Shown here: piece by piece, positions 34,841-45,040 of the stretch
How positions within the stretch are numbered: position 1 is the first letter of the stretch
Layout of the letters: each line of letters begins with the position of its first letter
NCBI RefSeq assembly: GCF_008843145.1
Contig: NZ_CP030265.1
Coordinates: 3,836,501-3,900,500, forward strand
DNA: 64,000 bases
Reading direction: 5' to 3'
Origin: Skermanella pratensis
Lineage (GTDB): Bacteria > Pseudomonadota > Alphaproteobacteria > Azospirillales > Azospirillaceae
Translations under genes and position numbers: made by a program
Notes under the pieces: model-generated
Told to the model about the DNA's origin: nothing
What the model saw: the letters and a program-made list of their open reading frames with translations, nothing else
The model's database searches: none

Positions 34841-36196
34841 ATGGATGCCGGCAGCGATCGCGATGAAGTCCAGCGCCTGAGCTTTTTGCGGATTGACCAG
34901 AAAACCCGCGACACGTTGAAGGAGTTCGCCTCCGAGTTGGAGGAACTTCTACCGCCGGCTCTGGACCAGTTCTATCGGCACGTTCGGGACTATCCCGAAC
35001 TGAAGGCGATGTTTTCCAGCGAAAGCCGGATCGAACACGCCCGGTCGGCACAGCTCAAGCATTGGCTCAATCTGTTCTCCGGCAGGTTCGACGGCGAGTA
35101 TTTCGCCTCGGTCAGGCGGATCGGCCTGACCCATAGCCGGATCGGGCTGGAGCCCCGCTGGTACATCGGCGGCTACGCCTTCACCGTCAACCACCTCTAC
35201 GATTCCGCCACCCGCAAGTTCAGCAACCGCTGGCGGCCGGAAGTGGCCCGGGCGAAGCTGTCCGACCTGCTCGGCGCGCTGAACAAGGCGGTGATGCTCG
35301 ACATGGACCTCGCCATATCCATCTACATCGAGGAGAACAAGACGGTTTACGACCGGCAGCTGGATCAGCTCGCCGAGAGCTTCCGGAACACCGTCGTCGG
35401 CATCGTCGAGGCCGTCGGCGGACAGGCCGGCGATCTGGACGTCACCGCCGAGGCGATGTCCGCAGCGGCCGAGGAAACCAGCCGCCAGGCGGTCGCCGTG
35501 GCCGCCGCCGCCGAGCAGGCGAGCCAGAACGTCGAGACCGTCGCCGCCGCCGCGGAGGAACTGTCCAAGTCGATCCAGGAGATCACCCGGCAGGTTACCC
35601 GCTCGTCCGACACCTCGCGCCGGGCGGTCGCCGACGGCGAACGGACCGATGGGCTCCTGCACACCCTGTCCACCGCCGCCGAAAGCATCGGCGCCGTCGT
35701 CAGCCTGATCAACGACATCGCCAACCAGACCAATCTGCTGGCGCTCAACGCCACGATCGAGGCCGCCCGCGCCGGCGAGGCCGGCAAAGGCTTCGCCGTG
35801 GTCGCCAACGAGGTCAAGCAGCTCGCCACCCAGACGGCCCGTGCCACCGGCGACATCAAGGGTCAGGTGGGCGAGATCCAGGAGGCGACCCAAGGCGCGG
35901 TGGCCGCCATCCGCAACATACTGGGCACCGTCATGGACATGGACCAGATCTGCTCGCTGATCGCCGCCGCGGTGGAGGAGCAGGCCGCGGCGACCCAGGA
36001 GATCGCCCGCAACGTCGAGCAGGCGGCGGTCGGCACCCAGGAGGTGGCGATCAACATCGCGGGCGTCACCTCGTCCTCGTCGGAGACCACCAGGTCCGTC
36101 TCGACGGTGCGCAGCACCGCCGGCCAGCTCAGCGGCCAGTCGGCGGCGCTTCAGCGGGAAGTCGGCAACTTCCTGCGCTCGATCAAGGCAGCGTAG
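34841..36196 (+). CDS. Globin-coupled methyl-accepting chemotaxis protein (aerotaxis sensor)
   Basis: 451 residues, soluble (no transmembrane helix). A protoglobin domain covers about 1-180 with the haem-binding His98 in [20 protein letters not shown] methyl-accepting signalling domain (about 190-451) contains the conserved tip [19 protein letters not shown] and [13 protein letters not shown]. Family members such as HemAT bind O2 through haem and signal to CheA-CheW. ATG 34841 follows AGGGGATGGG; an ATG at 34730 would add an unrelated leader. It converges with the sugar dehydrogenase gene. Confidence 0.92.
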   Translation: MDAGSDRDEVQRLSFLRIDQKTRDTLKEFASELEELLPPALDQFYRHVRDYPELKAMFSSESRIEHARSAQLKHWLNLFSGRFDGEYFASVRRIGLTHSRIGLEPRWYIGGYAFTVNHLYDSATRKFSNRWRPEVARAKLSDLLGALNKAVMLDMDLAISIYIEENKTVYDRQLDQLAESFRNTVVGIVEAVGGQAGDLDVTAEAMSAAAEETSRQAVAVAAAAEQASQNVETVAAAAEELSKSIQEITRQVTRSSDTSRRAVADGERTDGLLHTLSTAAESIGAVVSLINDIANQTNLLALNATIEAARAGEAGKGFAVVANEVKQLATQTARATGDIKGQVGEIQEATQGAVAAIRNILGTVMDMDQICSLIAAAVEEQAAATQEIARNVEQAAVGTQEVAINIAGVTSSSSETTRSVSTVRSTAGQLSGQSAALQREVGNFLRSIKAA

Positions 36197-36200
36197 CGGA

Positions 36201-37357
36201 TCATCCCTCCGCGGGATAAACGCGCAGGATCTCGCCGGCCGAGTGGTCGGTCAGAAGGTACAGCGCGCCGTCGGGCCCCTGCTCGACGGCCCGTATCCTT
36301 TGGTTCAGGTCCTTGAACAGTCGCTCCTCGTGGGTCACGCGGTTGCCGTCCAGTTCCAGCCGGGCCACGTCCTTGGTCGCCAGCCCGCCGTTGAAGACGC
36401 TGCCCTGCCAGGCCGGGAACGCCGACCCCGTGTAGAAGGCCATGCCGGACGACCCGATCACCGGGGTCCAGTGATGCACCGGCTCCTCCATGCCTTCGGC
36501 CTGCTGCTTGCCGGTTCCGACCGGGCTGCCGTCGTATTCGACGCCGTACGACACTACCGGCCAGCCGTAGTTCTTGCCCGCCTCCGGGATGTTGATCTCG
36601 TCGCCGCCCTTGGGTCCGTGCTCGTTGACCCAGAGCACCCCGGTTTCCGGATGCAGCGCGGCGCCCTGGATGTTGCGGTGGCCGTAAGACCAGATCTCCG
36701 GCAGGGCGCCCTCCCGGTTGACGAACGGGTTGTCCTCGGGAACCGAACCGTCGGGCGGATCCGGATGACCTTGCCCAGATGGGAGTCGAGGTCCTGCGCC
36801 TGGGTACGGAACTGCTCCTCCGACCGCTCGCCAAGCCCGATGAACAGGTATCCCTGCCCGTCGAACACCAGGCGCGAGCCGAAATGCTTGGTGCTGGGCA
36901 GCTTCGGCTTCTGCGAGAAGACGACCTGCACCTCCGACAGGCTGCCGGCGTCCGGGCTCAGCACGCCGCGCGCAACGGCGGTCGAGTTGCCGCCATCCCC
37001 CGGCTCCGAGAAGCTGAAATAGACCAGCCGGTTCTGCGCGAACTGCGGGTCGAGCGCCACGTCGAGCAGGCCGCCCTGTCCGCGGCTGTCGACCTGCGGG
37101 ATGCCGCGGATCGGGTCCGACACGGTGCCGTCTGCCGAGACATGCCTCAGGTTCCCGCGCTTCTCGGTCACCAGCATGCCGCCGTCGGGCAGGAAGGCCA
37201 GGCCCCACGGGTTGGCCAGGCCGTCGGCGAAGGTCGTCACTTGCACCCGGCCTTTTTCGGTCTCGAAGGTTTGGTCGACGGCCAGCGCCGGATTCAGTCC
37301 GGCAAGCGCCGTGGTGGCCAAGAAGGCGGCCGCGATGGCGGGGGCGACGTTGCGCAT
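36201..37357 (-). pseudogene. PQQ-dependent sugar dehydrogenase (YliI type), frameshifted
   Basis: About 385 residues when the frame is repaired. A Sec signal (MRNVAPAIAAAFLATTALAG) predicts a periplasmic protein. The soluble aldose-dehydrogenase beta-propeller follows: NPWGLAFLPDGGMLVTEK, GLLDVALDPQFAQNRLVYFS, SYGHRNIQGAALHP, WVNEHGPKGGDEIN. The frame is open to LGKVIRI, then the remainder (GSVPEDNPFVNREG...) is in another frame. One base is missing in the CGCCCGACGG run at about 36752-36757. With the base restored the gene is normal, so a sequencing error or a recent mutation is possible. Confidence 0.85.
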
Positions 37358-37449
37358 GGGAGTCTCTCCTCGTCTCGTCGATTCGGAGACCTAGATAAGG
37401 GCGAAGACGGGTTGAACAACTGCGGCATCCTAACAACTTTTACATTTAT

Positions 37450-37509
37450 GTTCCACTATGTGAAGTGATCGCAATCTATTTGACATACCCCCGTATCGCT
37501 TCCTACCAT
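37450..37509 (+). promoter_or_regulatory. Promoter and likely operator of the dgo operon
   Basis: TTGACA (37480-37485) and TACCAT (37504-37509) form a plausible -35/-10 pair with 18-bp spacing. Just upstream, TTCCACTATGTGAA (37451-37464) is a near-palindrome of the kind bound by IclR-family repressors, whose gene starts at 37543. Autoregulation is inferred. Confidence 0.5.
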
Positions 37510-37542
37510 GATCACCGGCCAACGCGGGAGCGGACCTCCACG

Positions 37543-38373
37543 ATGAAGGGCGACCACGCAGCTGTCCTGGAACAGCTCCAAACACCGGACCGGACACCGG
37601 AAAAACACCAGGGTACCGGCACCCAGACGCTTCTGAGGGGGCTTGCCCTGCTGGAATGCGTCGCGGAGGGCATCGGAGACGTGAAAGGGATCGCGGCACG
37701 GCTCGGCACGCCGCGCAGCACCACGCACCGGATGCTCAACAGCCTCGTCGCCGAACGTTACCTGCATCATGTGCCGTACAAGGGCTATTTGCTCGGGCCG
37801 AAGCTGATCCAGCTCGGCATGCGAGCGCTGGAGCATCGGCCTCTCGTGGCGATGGCACGCCCCCATATCGAGGCGCTCGCGCGGCTGACCGGCGACACGG
37901 TCCATCTCGGCGTGCTGGAGGACGAAGAAGTCTTCTACCTGGACAAGGTTCCCGGCACCCGAGGGCTGGAGATGCGGTCGCGCGTCGGCCTCGCCATGCC
38001 GGTGGCCTCCACCGGCCTGGGCAAGAGCCTGATGCTGGGGTTGCCGCCTGACCGCTGGCCCGCGCTGTACGAGCGCGCCCGCGCGTTCGCCGCCAAGGTT
38101 CCCGACCGCCCGCCGCTCGCCCCGTGGCCGGATTTCCAGCGCCGGCTCGCGGACTACGCCGGGCAGGGCTGGTCGTTGGACCTGGAGGAGAACGAGGTCG
38201 GCATCCGGTGCGTCGGAGCGCCGGTGCGCGACGTGCGCAACCAGGTGGCCGCGGCGGTCAGCGTGGCGAGCGCCGTCCCCTTCATGCCCGAGGACCGGAT
38301 GCGGGAGCTCGGACCGGCGGTGCGCGACTGCGCGGACACGATTTCGAAGGAGTTGGGATGGAAACCCCAGTGA
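37543..38373 (+). CDS. IclR-family transcriptional regulator of the KDGal operon
   Basis: 276 residues. An N-terminal winged helix (LLRGLALLECVAEGIGDVKG, then IAARLGTPRSTTHRMLNSL) and a C-terminal effector domain (GDTVHLGVLEDEEVFYLDKV and PVASTGLGKSLML) are clear. ATG 37543 was chosen over an upstream ATG that precedes the promoter. Its stop overlaps the dgoK start by 16 bases, so it controls and is co-transcribed with dgoKA; the ligand is probably a galactonate-pathway intermediate. Confidence 0.9.
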   Translation: MKGDHAAVLEQLQTPDRTPEKHQGTGTQTLLRGLALLECVAEGIGDVKGIAARLGTPRSTTHRMLNSLVAERYLHHVPYKGYLLGPKLIQLGMRALEHRPLVAMARPHIEALARLTGDTVHLGVLEDEEVFYLDKVPGTRGLEMRSRVGLAMPVASTGLGKSLMLGLPPDRWPALYERARAFAAKVPDRPPLAPWPDFQRRLADYAGQGWSLDLEENEVGIRCVGAPVRDVRNQVAAAVSVASAVPFMPEDRMRELGPAVRDCADTISKELGWKPQ

Positions 38374-39383
38374 CCGCGGATCAGGCATCCCCCGCGCTGA
38401 TCGCGCTGGACTGGGGCACCTCCAGCCTGCGCGGGTACCTGATGGACGCGGGCGGCAGGGTGCTGGACCGGCGCGCCACCGCCCATGGCATCCAGAACCT
38501 GCCGGTGCCCGGCATACCCGGTTTCGAACAGGCTCTCGCCGGCCTTTGCGGCGCATGGCTGGAGACCCACGGCACGCTTCCTACGGTGGCCGGCGGCATG
38601 GTCGGCAGCGCCCAGGGCTGGGCGGAAGCGCCCTATGTCCCCTGCCCCGCCGACACCGGCAGCCTGGCCGGCAAGGCCGTCGCCGTGGACAGCGCGTCGG
38701 GCGTGCGGGTGCTGATCGCGCCGGGTGTCATCTTCGATCCGCCCGACGCCGACCCCGACGTGATGCGCGGCGAGGAGATCCAGATTTCCGGCGCGCTCGC
38801 CGACCACCCCCACTTTGCCGGCCGGGCCTGCGTCGCGCTGCCGGGCACCCATTCCAAATGGGTTCAGGTGACCGACGGCAGGATCGCGCGGTTCGCGACC
38901 TACATGACCGGCGAGTTGTTCGCCGTGCTGTCGCGCCACTCGATCCTCGGCCGGCTGATGCCGGACGACCCCGCGACCGTCTCCGCCGACCAGTCCGCCG
39001 ACGCCGCCTTCGCGGCCGGCGTGCGCACCGCCCGCGACGGCTTGCCCGGCGACCTGGCGCACCAGATCTTCGCCGCCCGCACGCTCGGCCTCACCCGCCG
39101 GCTACCACCCGGAGTGCTGAAGGACTACCTGTCGGGCCTGCTGATCGGCAACGAACTGGTCTCCGGCCTCGCCCGCATGCGCGACACGCTGGCCGGCGAC
39201 ACGCCTCTGCTTCTGATCGGCGAGGCCGGCCTGTGCCGGCGCTATGTCCGTGCCCTCGACCTGCTGGACACCGTCCCGGCCGCCCTGCTCGACAACACCG
39301 CCCCCCGCGGGCTCTTCCAGTTCGCCGTCGAGGCCGGACTGGTGACCTCTCCCGTTTCCTCCGACCGGAGCGACATCCCATGA
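38358..39383 (+). CDS. dgoK: 2-dehydro-3-deoxygalactonokinase
   Basis: 341 residues, ASKHA sugar-kinase fold. It opens with LIALDWGTSSLRGYLMD (phosphate-1 loop), and has VAGGMVGSAQGW, ALPGTHSKWVQV and VLKDYLSGLLIGNEL. It phosphorylates KDGal to KDPGal for the DeLey-Doudoroff route of galactose/galactonate breakdown. ATG 38358 follows GGAG. The stop overlaps dgoA (ATGA at 39380-39383). Confidence 0.93.
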   Translation: METPVTADQASPALIALDWGTSSLRGYLMDAGGRVLDRRATAHGIQNLPVPGIPGFEQALAGLCGAWLETHGTLPTVAGGMVGSAQGWAEAPYVPCPADTGSLAGKAVAVDSASGVRVLIAPGVIFDPPDADPDVMRGEEIQISGALADHPHFAGRACVALPGTHSKWVQVTDGRIARFATYMTGELFAVLSRHSILGRLMPDDPATVSADQSADAAFAAGVRTARDGLPGDLAHQIFAARTLGLTRRLPPGVLKDYLSGLLIGNELVSGLARMRDTLAGDTPLLLIGEAGLCRRYVRALDLLDTVPAALLDNTAPRGLFQFAVEAGLVTSPVSSDRSDIP

Positions 39384-40039
39384 CCACCCCGGCCATGCCC
39401 TCTTCAGACCTCCAGACGCGCCTGAACGGCGCCTTCGCCGCCCTGCCGCTGGTCGCCATCCTTCGCGGCCTGACCCCCCGGGAGGCGGAACCCGCGGCGC
39501 AATCATTGTACGACCGCGGTTTCCGGCTGATCGAGGTGCCGCTGAACTCTCCGGAGCCGTTCGACAGCATCGGCGCGATCCGCAGGCTGCTGCCCCCGGA
39601 TGCGATCGTCGGCGCCGGCACCGTGATGTCCGCCGACCAGGTGAAGACGCTCGCCGGCCTCGGCGCCGACATCGTCGTCATGCCCCACGGCGACACCGAC
39701 CTGATCCGCGCCGCCAAGTCCGCCGGCCTCGCCTGCCTGCCGGGCGTGACCACCCCGACCGAGGCCTTCGCCGCCCTGAAAGCCGGCGCCGACGCGCTCA
39801 AGCTGTTCCCGGCCGAACTGATCAGCCCCCGCATCGTCAAGGCCATGCGCGCCGTGATGCCCCCCGGCGTCCGTCTTCTACCGGTCGGCGGCATAGCCCC
39901 CGAAACCATGCGCGACTACCGCGGCGCCGGCGTAGCAGGCTTCGGCCTCGGCTCCGCCCTCTACACCCCCGGCATGGCCGTCCCCGATCTCGCCCAGCGG
40001 GCGGAACGCTTCGTCGCCGCGTGGCGGGAGATCGCATAG
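39380..40039 (+). CDS. dgoA: 2-dehydro-3-deoxy-6-phosphogalactonate aldolase
   Basis: 219 residues, class I KDPG/KDPGal aldolase barrel. Motifs are LVAILRGLTPREA, FRLIEVPLNSPEPF, VGAGTVM and the Schiff-base lysine in GADALKLFPAE. It splits KDPGal to pyruvate and glyceraldehyde 3-phosphate, the step after DgoK. No galactonate dehydratase or transporter gene lies in the window. Confidence 0.94.
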   Translation: MTTPAMPSSDLQTRLNGAFAALPLVAILRGLTPREAEPAAQSLYDRGFRLIEVPLNSPEPFDSIGAIRRLLPPDAIVGAGTVMSADQVKTLAGLGADIVVMPHGDTDLIRAAKSAGLACLPGVTTPTEAFAALKAGADALKLFPAELISPRIVKAMRAVMPPGVRLLPVGGIAPETMRDYRGAGVAGFGLGSALYTPGMAVPDLAQRAERFVAAWREIA

Positions 40040-40050
40040 AGAGGTTTCCG

Positions 40051-40106
40051 TCCAGGTTGACCGGACCGGGACAGGCGGACCGATGCGTTGGGCCATGGGC
40101 CCAACC
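40051..40106. repeat. Left copy of a ~56-bp intergenic repeat, inverted relative to right copy
   Basis: The core CGATGCGTTGGGCCATGGGC (from 40081) reappears inverted at 41646-41672 with one mismatch over 26 bp. Similarity continues at about 70-80% for another 30 bp outward. The core resembles the GCGTTGGGC...GCCCAAC palindromic intergenic repeats (REP-like) known in many proteobacteria. It flanks the IS110 element. Confidence 0.75.
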
Positions 40107-40137
40107 TTGTCTTTTGGTGACGTTGTATAGAGGTTTT

Positions 40138-41314
<1,177 letters not shown>

Positions 41315-41365
41315 GCCCCATCCCTTTGTTCGACCGGCGGCACCATCCCTCCGTCCCGACCTGAG

Positions 41366-41470
41366 GGTCCAGCGGGCGGCGGGCGGAGCGGCGGTCAAGG
41401 AGGGCCGAAGGCCACCGCGGAGCGGCGCGCAGCGTCCTTGATGGCCGCTCCGCCCGCCGCCCGCTGGACC
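41366..41470. repeat. 36-bp near-perfect inverted repeat (long hairpin)
   Basis: The arm at 41366-41401 (starting GGTCCAGCGGGCGGCGGGCG) pairs with 41435-41470 with two mismatches around a 33-nt loop. It lies 51 bases after the IS110 recombinase stop. The very stable GC hairpin could end transcription through the element, protect an RNA, or be a separate small palindromic repeat. Confidence 0.85.
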
Positions 41471-41645
41471 GAGGTGGGGCGGCCAAGAGCACGTCCGACA
41501 ACCGCCGCGGCAAACCGCTGACGGCGGCGTCTTCCCGTGACCATGCATGCTGCTTGAAGTTGTATATCCACACCCAACGATGCGGCTCACAAAAACAGTT
41601 GCTACGGTTCGATGCAGGGCAAAGGTGATGCGGTTCGTCGATCGT

Positions 41646-41702
41646 AGGTTGGGCCCGTGGCCCAACGCATCGACCCGGCTGCCCCGGCCGGATCGACCTG
41701 AT
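41646..41702. repeat. Right, inverted copy of the ~56-bp intergenic repeat
   Basis: AGGTTGGGCCCGTGGCCCAA (from 41646) is the reverse complement of the left copy core at 40081-40106, with one mismatch. Between 41703 and 42067 no gene is seen. Confidence 0.75.
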
Positions 41703-42067
41703 CGGGCACAGCTCCAACTCGCTCCCCGCCCGGCCTTTTGCCCCCATCACCCCAACTCACGCCTATCGGATTGTATTCCTAGAATGAAAATGATATGAAC
41801 AACCCGGCGGCCCGCCGGGATCTTTCAAACCGTGAATCATGAAGAACAGGCGATGCGCTTTCGCCTGAAACCGGGCGACCAACCTCCCGGCGGCAGGGCA
41901 AGCCGCCAGGAAGCGTAAATGGGCAGGCCATGACGACATTTCGCATCGAATGTTGACATTTGCGGCCAAGCGGAGGGGCCACCATCCGCAGCGCGGGACG
42001 GGGCGCCCTCTCCCCGCCGACGCCACTACCACGAATGATGACATTTCCCCACGCCAGGGGGGCGTCG

Positions 42068-43681
42068 TCACGCCGCCGGCAGCAGTTCCTTCGTGTACAG
42101 GCTCTGCCCGTCCAGATCCTTCAAGGTGACCAGCATCACGCCGTCCTCGCTGATGTCCACCTGGCCGAAGAACTGCATCCCGGCCGAGGGAGCCAGGTTG
42201 GACTGCCCGTCCGGCGGTGCCTTCACGTACATCAGCTGCGGGCCGAAGGTGTCGTCCAACGGGTTCGGGCCGAAGGTGCCGGCGTTCAGCGGGCCGGAGA
42301 CGAACTCCCAGAACGGTTCGAAATCCTGGAACCTGGCCTTGTTCGGATCATAGAAATGGGCGGCGGTGTAGTGGACGTCGGCGGTCAGCCACACCGTGTT
42401 GCGGATGCCGTTGCGCCGGATGAAGCTCAGCAGGTCGGCGATCTCCAGCTCGCGCCCCCGTGCCGGGCCGTCGCCCTGGGCGATCGCCTCCGACCCGGTC
42501 TTGTCCTTGCCGTTGTCGTAGACGATCAGGCCGATCGGCATGTCGGCCGCGATCACCTTCCAGGTCGCGTCCGAGGCCAGCAGGGCCTGCTTGAGCCAGC
42601 GGATCTGCTCGGACCCCAGGATGGCGGTCTCCGGTCCCATTTCCTCCTGGAGGTTGGCGGTATTGGGGCCGCGATAGCTGCGCATGTCGATGCGGAACAC
42701 GTCGAGATGCGGGCCGTAGGAGAACTTGTTGTAGATCCGGTCGCGGTTCTCCGGATCGTGCCGGATCGGCATGTATTCCAGGAAAGCCCGCATGCCGTTG
42801 GCGGCCAGCACGGCGGCGCTCTTCTCCTTATAGCGCTGGTCGGCGTCCATGCGCTTTTCCCAGTACCAGTTGTTGGTCGCCTCGTGGTCGTCCCACTGGG
42901 CGAACATCGGCACCTCGGCGTTGAAGCGGCGCAGGTTGTCGTCCATCAGGTTATAGGCATGGGCGCCTCGGAAATCGCCCAGCGTCTCGGCGACCTTGGA
43001 CTTCGCCTCGGTCGTGACGTTCTTCCACACCCCGCCGCCCGGCAATTCCTTGGTCTCGGGGATCGGGCCGTCGGCATAGACCGTGTCGCCGGAATGGATG
43101 AAGAAGTGCGGCTCGGCCCGGCGCATCGCCTCGTAGATCCTCATGCCGCCGAAATCGGGGTTGATGCCGTATCCCTGCCCCGCCGTGTCGCCCGACCACA
43201 CGAAGCGGACCCGGCCATCGCCCGGGGCGGTGCGGAACTGGCCGGTCACCGGCTCGCTGAAGCTCTTCAGGTCGGAAAGGTCCTGGAAGCTGACGCGGTA
43301 GAACACCCGCTGGTCGGCCGGCAGCCCGGACAGGTCGATCCGGGCGGTATAATCGCTGTCGGTGACGGCGACCGGACCATCGAAGCGCTTGGCGTTCCTG
43401 AAGCTCTCGGTCGTGGCGACCTCCACGATCATCCGGGCCGGCCGGTCGGCGCGGCTCCAGACGATCGCCCGCCCGCCGGAAAGGTCGCCGGACTGGACGC
43501 CATAGGGCATGGCGATGCGGCGGCTGTCGGCGGTGATGATGGCCGGGGCCGGGGCCGGCGCCTGGGCCAGTGCCCGGCCGGCCGTCGACGCCGCGACGAG
43601 CAGCCCGCCGCCGGCCAATGCCGAATTGTACAGGAACGAGCGGCGGGTAACCCACCGCCGGGGCTCGGGCAACTTGGACAT
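42068..43681 (-). CDS. phoD: PhoD-type alkaline phosphatase
   Basis: 537 residues. A Tat signal (TRRSFLYNSALAGGG) predicts export of a folded metalloenzyme. After the N-terminal Fn-like PhoD domain (VQSGDLSGGRAIVWSRAD) come the metal-binding motifs WSGDTAGQG, HSGDTVYADGP, QWDDHEATNNW and TADVHYTAAHF. PhoD enzymes use calcium and iron to cleave phosphomono- and diesters, usually under phosphate starvation. It is a single gene; no PHO box was identified. Confidence 0.92.
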   Translation of the reverse strand: MSKLPEPRRWVTRRSFLYNSALAGGGLLVAASTAGRALAQAPAPAPAIITADSRRIAMPYGVQSGDLSGGRAIVWSRADRPARMIVEVATTESFRNAKRFDGPVAVTDSDYTARIDLSGLPADQRVFYRVSFQDLSDLKSFSEPVTGQFRTAPGDGRVRFVWSGDTAGQGYGINPDFGGMRIYEAMRRAEPHFFIHSGDTVYADGPIPETKELPGGGVWKNVTTEAKSKVAETLGDFRGAHAYNLMDDNLRRFNAEVPMFAQWDDHEATNNWYWEKRMDADQRYKEKSAAVLAANGMRAFLEYMPIRHDPENRDRIYNKFSYGPHLDVFRIDMRSYRGPNTANLQEEMGPETAILGSEQIRWLKQALLASDATWKVIAADMPIGLIVYDNGKDKTGSEAIAQGDGPARGRELEIADLLSFIRRNGIRNTVWLTADVHYTAAHFYDPNKARFQDFEPFWEFVSGPLNAGTFGPNPLDDTFGPQLMYVKAPPDGQSNLAPSAGMQFFGQVDISEDGVMLVTLKDLDGQSLYTKELLPAA

Positions 43682-43829
43682 ATCGCGGATTCTCCCGTTC
43701 CGGTTTATCGGTTCGCGGAAGCTATCCGGTGCCCATGACAGTTTTTCATGCGGGACCGGCGCAAATGGGTACCTCCTGACGGCCAGTCCCCAGCCACTCC
43801 GATAACCTGCGGATCGGCCGTCCTCTCCC

Positions 43830-45017
43830 TCAGTCCCCGTGCAGCGGCATCGTGACCGTCACCTTCGTCCCACCGCCATTGGCCGCGCCGTCTCCGCCGA
43901 ACCCGCCCGCGATCTCCAGCACGCCTTCGACCCGCGTCACCAGGGCGCGGATCAGGTTCATGCCGAGGCTGTCGGCCGCCTCCTCCGGCATGCCCTTGCC
44001 GTTGTCCGAGACTTCGAGCCTGAGCCGCTCGCCCGGCAGGACGGTCAGCGACACCCGGATCTCCCCCTGGGCACCGTCCGGGAAGGCATGCTTGAAGGCG
44101 TTGGTCACGATCTCGTTGATCAGCAGGCCGAGCTGGATCGCCATGTCCAGCCCCAGCGCCACGTTGTCCGTCTCGACCATCAGCTCCGGCCCGTCGCCCC
44201 GCGCGGTGAAGGAGGTCCTCAGATGGGCGCACAGGTCCCGGACATAGCCGGAGAGGTCGACCCGGGCCAGGTCGTCGGACTGGTACAGCTTTTCGTGGAC
44301 GATGCTGAGCGAATGGATACGGCTGCGCACGTCGTCCAGCTCCTGCCGGACCAGCGGGCTGGTGGACTTCCGCGCCTTCAGGCTGACCAGGCTGGAGATG
44401 ATCTGGAGGTTGTTCTTGACCCGGTGGTAGACCTCCTTCAACAGCACTTCCTTCTCGACGACGCTGGCGCGCAGCGCCGCGTTCGCCTCAAGAAGCTCCT
44501 CCTCCCGCTGGCGCAGGTCGCTCAGGCTGCTCAGCAGTTCCTGGTTCTGGCGCTGGACCTCCTCGACCGGGTCGAGCGGCTGCTGGCGGGCCAGTTCGTC
44601 CATCAGCTTGTTGATGAACTCCTGGACCGTCATGCCCAGGGGCTTCGACAGCGACCGGGTCAGCCGGACCGTCGTTCCCTCGCCGGACGTCTCGATGTCC
44701 AGCCGGTCCATCAGGCGGCGGGCGCCGAGTAGACCCAGCCCCATGCCGGTGCGCGAGCGATAGCGGCCGGCCAGGATGTCGTCCAGTTCCGTGATGCCGG
44801 GCCCGCGGTCGCCGACCTCGATCATCAGGGACACCCTGCCGCCGACCTCCTGGATCCGGAAATCGGCCTTGCCACCGCCGGCATAGGCATAGGCGTTCCG
44901 GCAAACCTCCGACACGGCGGTGGCGATGCGGGTCTGGTCCTGGACCTCGAAGCCCATCCGGTCGGCGACCAGCCGCGCACGCTGCCGGGCATGAACGATG
45001 TCCCGGTCATGGCGCAC
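43830..45017 (-). CDS. HisKA_2-type sensor histidine kinase with N-terminal RsbT-like ATPase domain
   Basis: About 395 residues from GTG 45017. Residues about 1-130 form an anti-sigma-type ATPase domain (VSEVCRNAYAYAGGGKADF, DRGPGI, TGMGLGLLGARRLMDRL), much like RsbT. A coiled coil follows, then the HisKA_2 phospho-acceptor box KEVYHRVKNNLQIISSLVSL and a second ATPase domain (NEIVTNAFKHAFPDG, DNGKGM, LGMNLIRALV). HisKA_2/HWE kinases feed PhyR in alphaproteobacteria. It is last in the stressosome-phyR operon. The start codon is uncertain: CTG 45044 is possible and no ribosome site is evident. Confidence 0.85.
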   Translation of the reverse strand: MRHDRDIVHARQRARLVADRMGFEVQDQTRIATAVSEVCRNAYAYAGGGKADFRIQEVGGRVSLMIEVGDRGPGITELDDILAGRYRSRTGMGLGLLGARRLMDRLDIETSGEGTTVRLTRSLSKPLGMTVQEFINKLMDELARQQPLDPVEEVQRQNQELLSSLSDLRQREEELLEANAALRASVVEKEVLLKEVYHRVKNNLQIISSLVSLKARKSTSPLVRQELDDVRSRIHSLSIVHEKLYQSDDLARVDLSGYVRDLCAHLRTSFTARGDGPELMVETDNVALGLDMAIQLGLLINEIVTNAFKHAFPDGAQGEIRVSLTVLPGERLRLEVSDNGKGMPEEAADSLGMNLIRALVTRVEGVLEIAGGFGGDGAANGGGTKVTVTMPLHGD

Positions 45018-45040
45018 ATGGACCGTGAAAAGCGGCCAGG

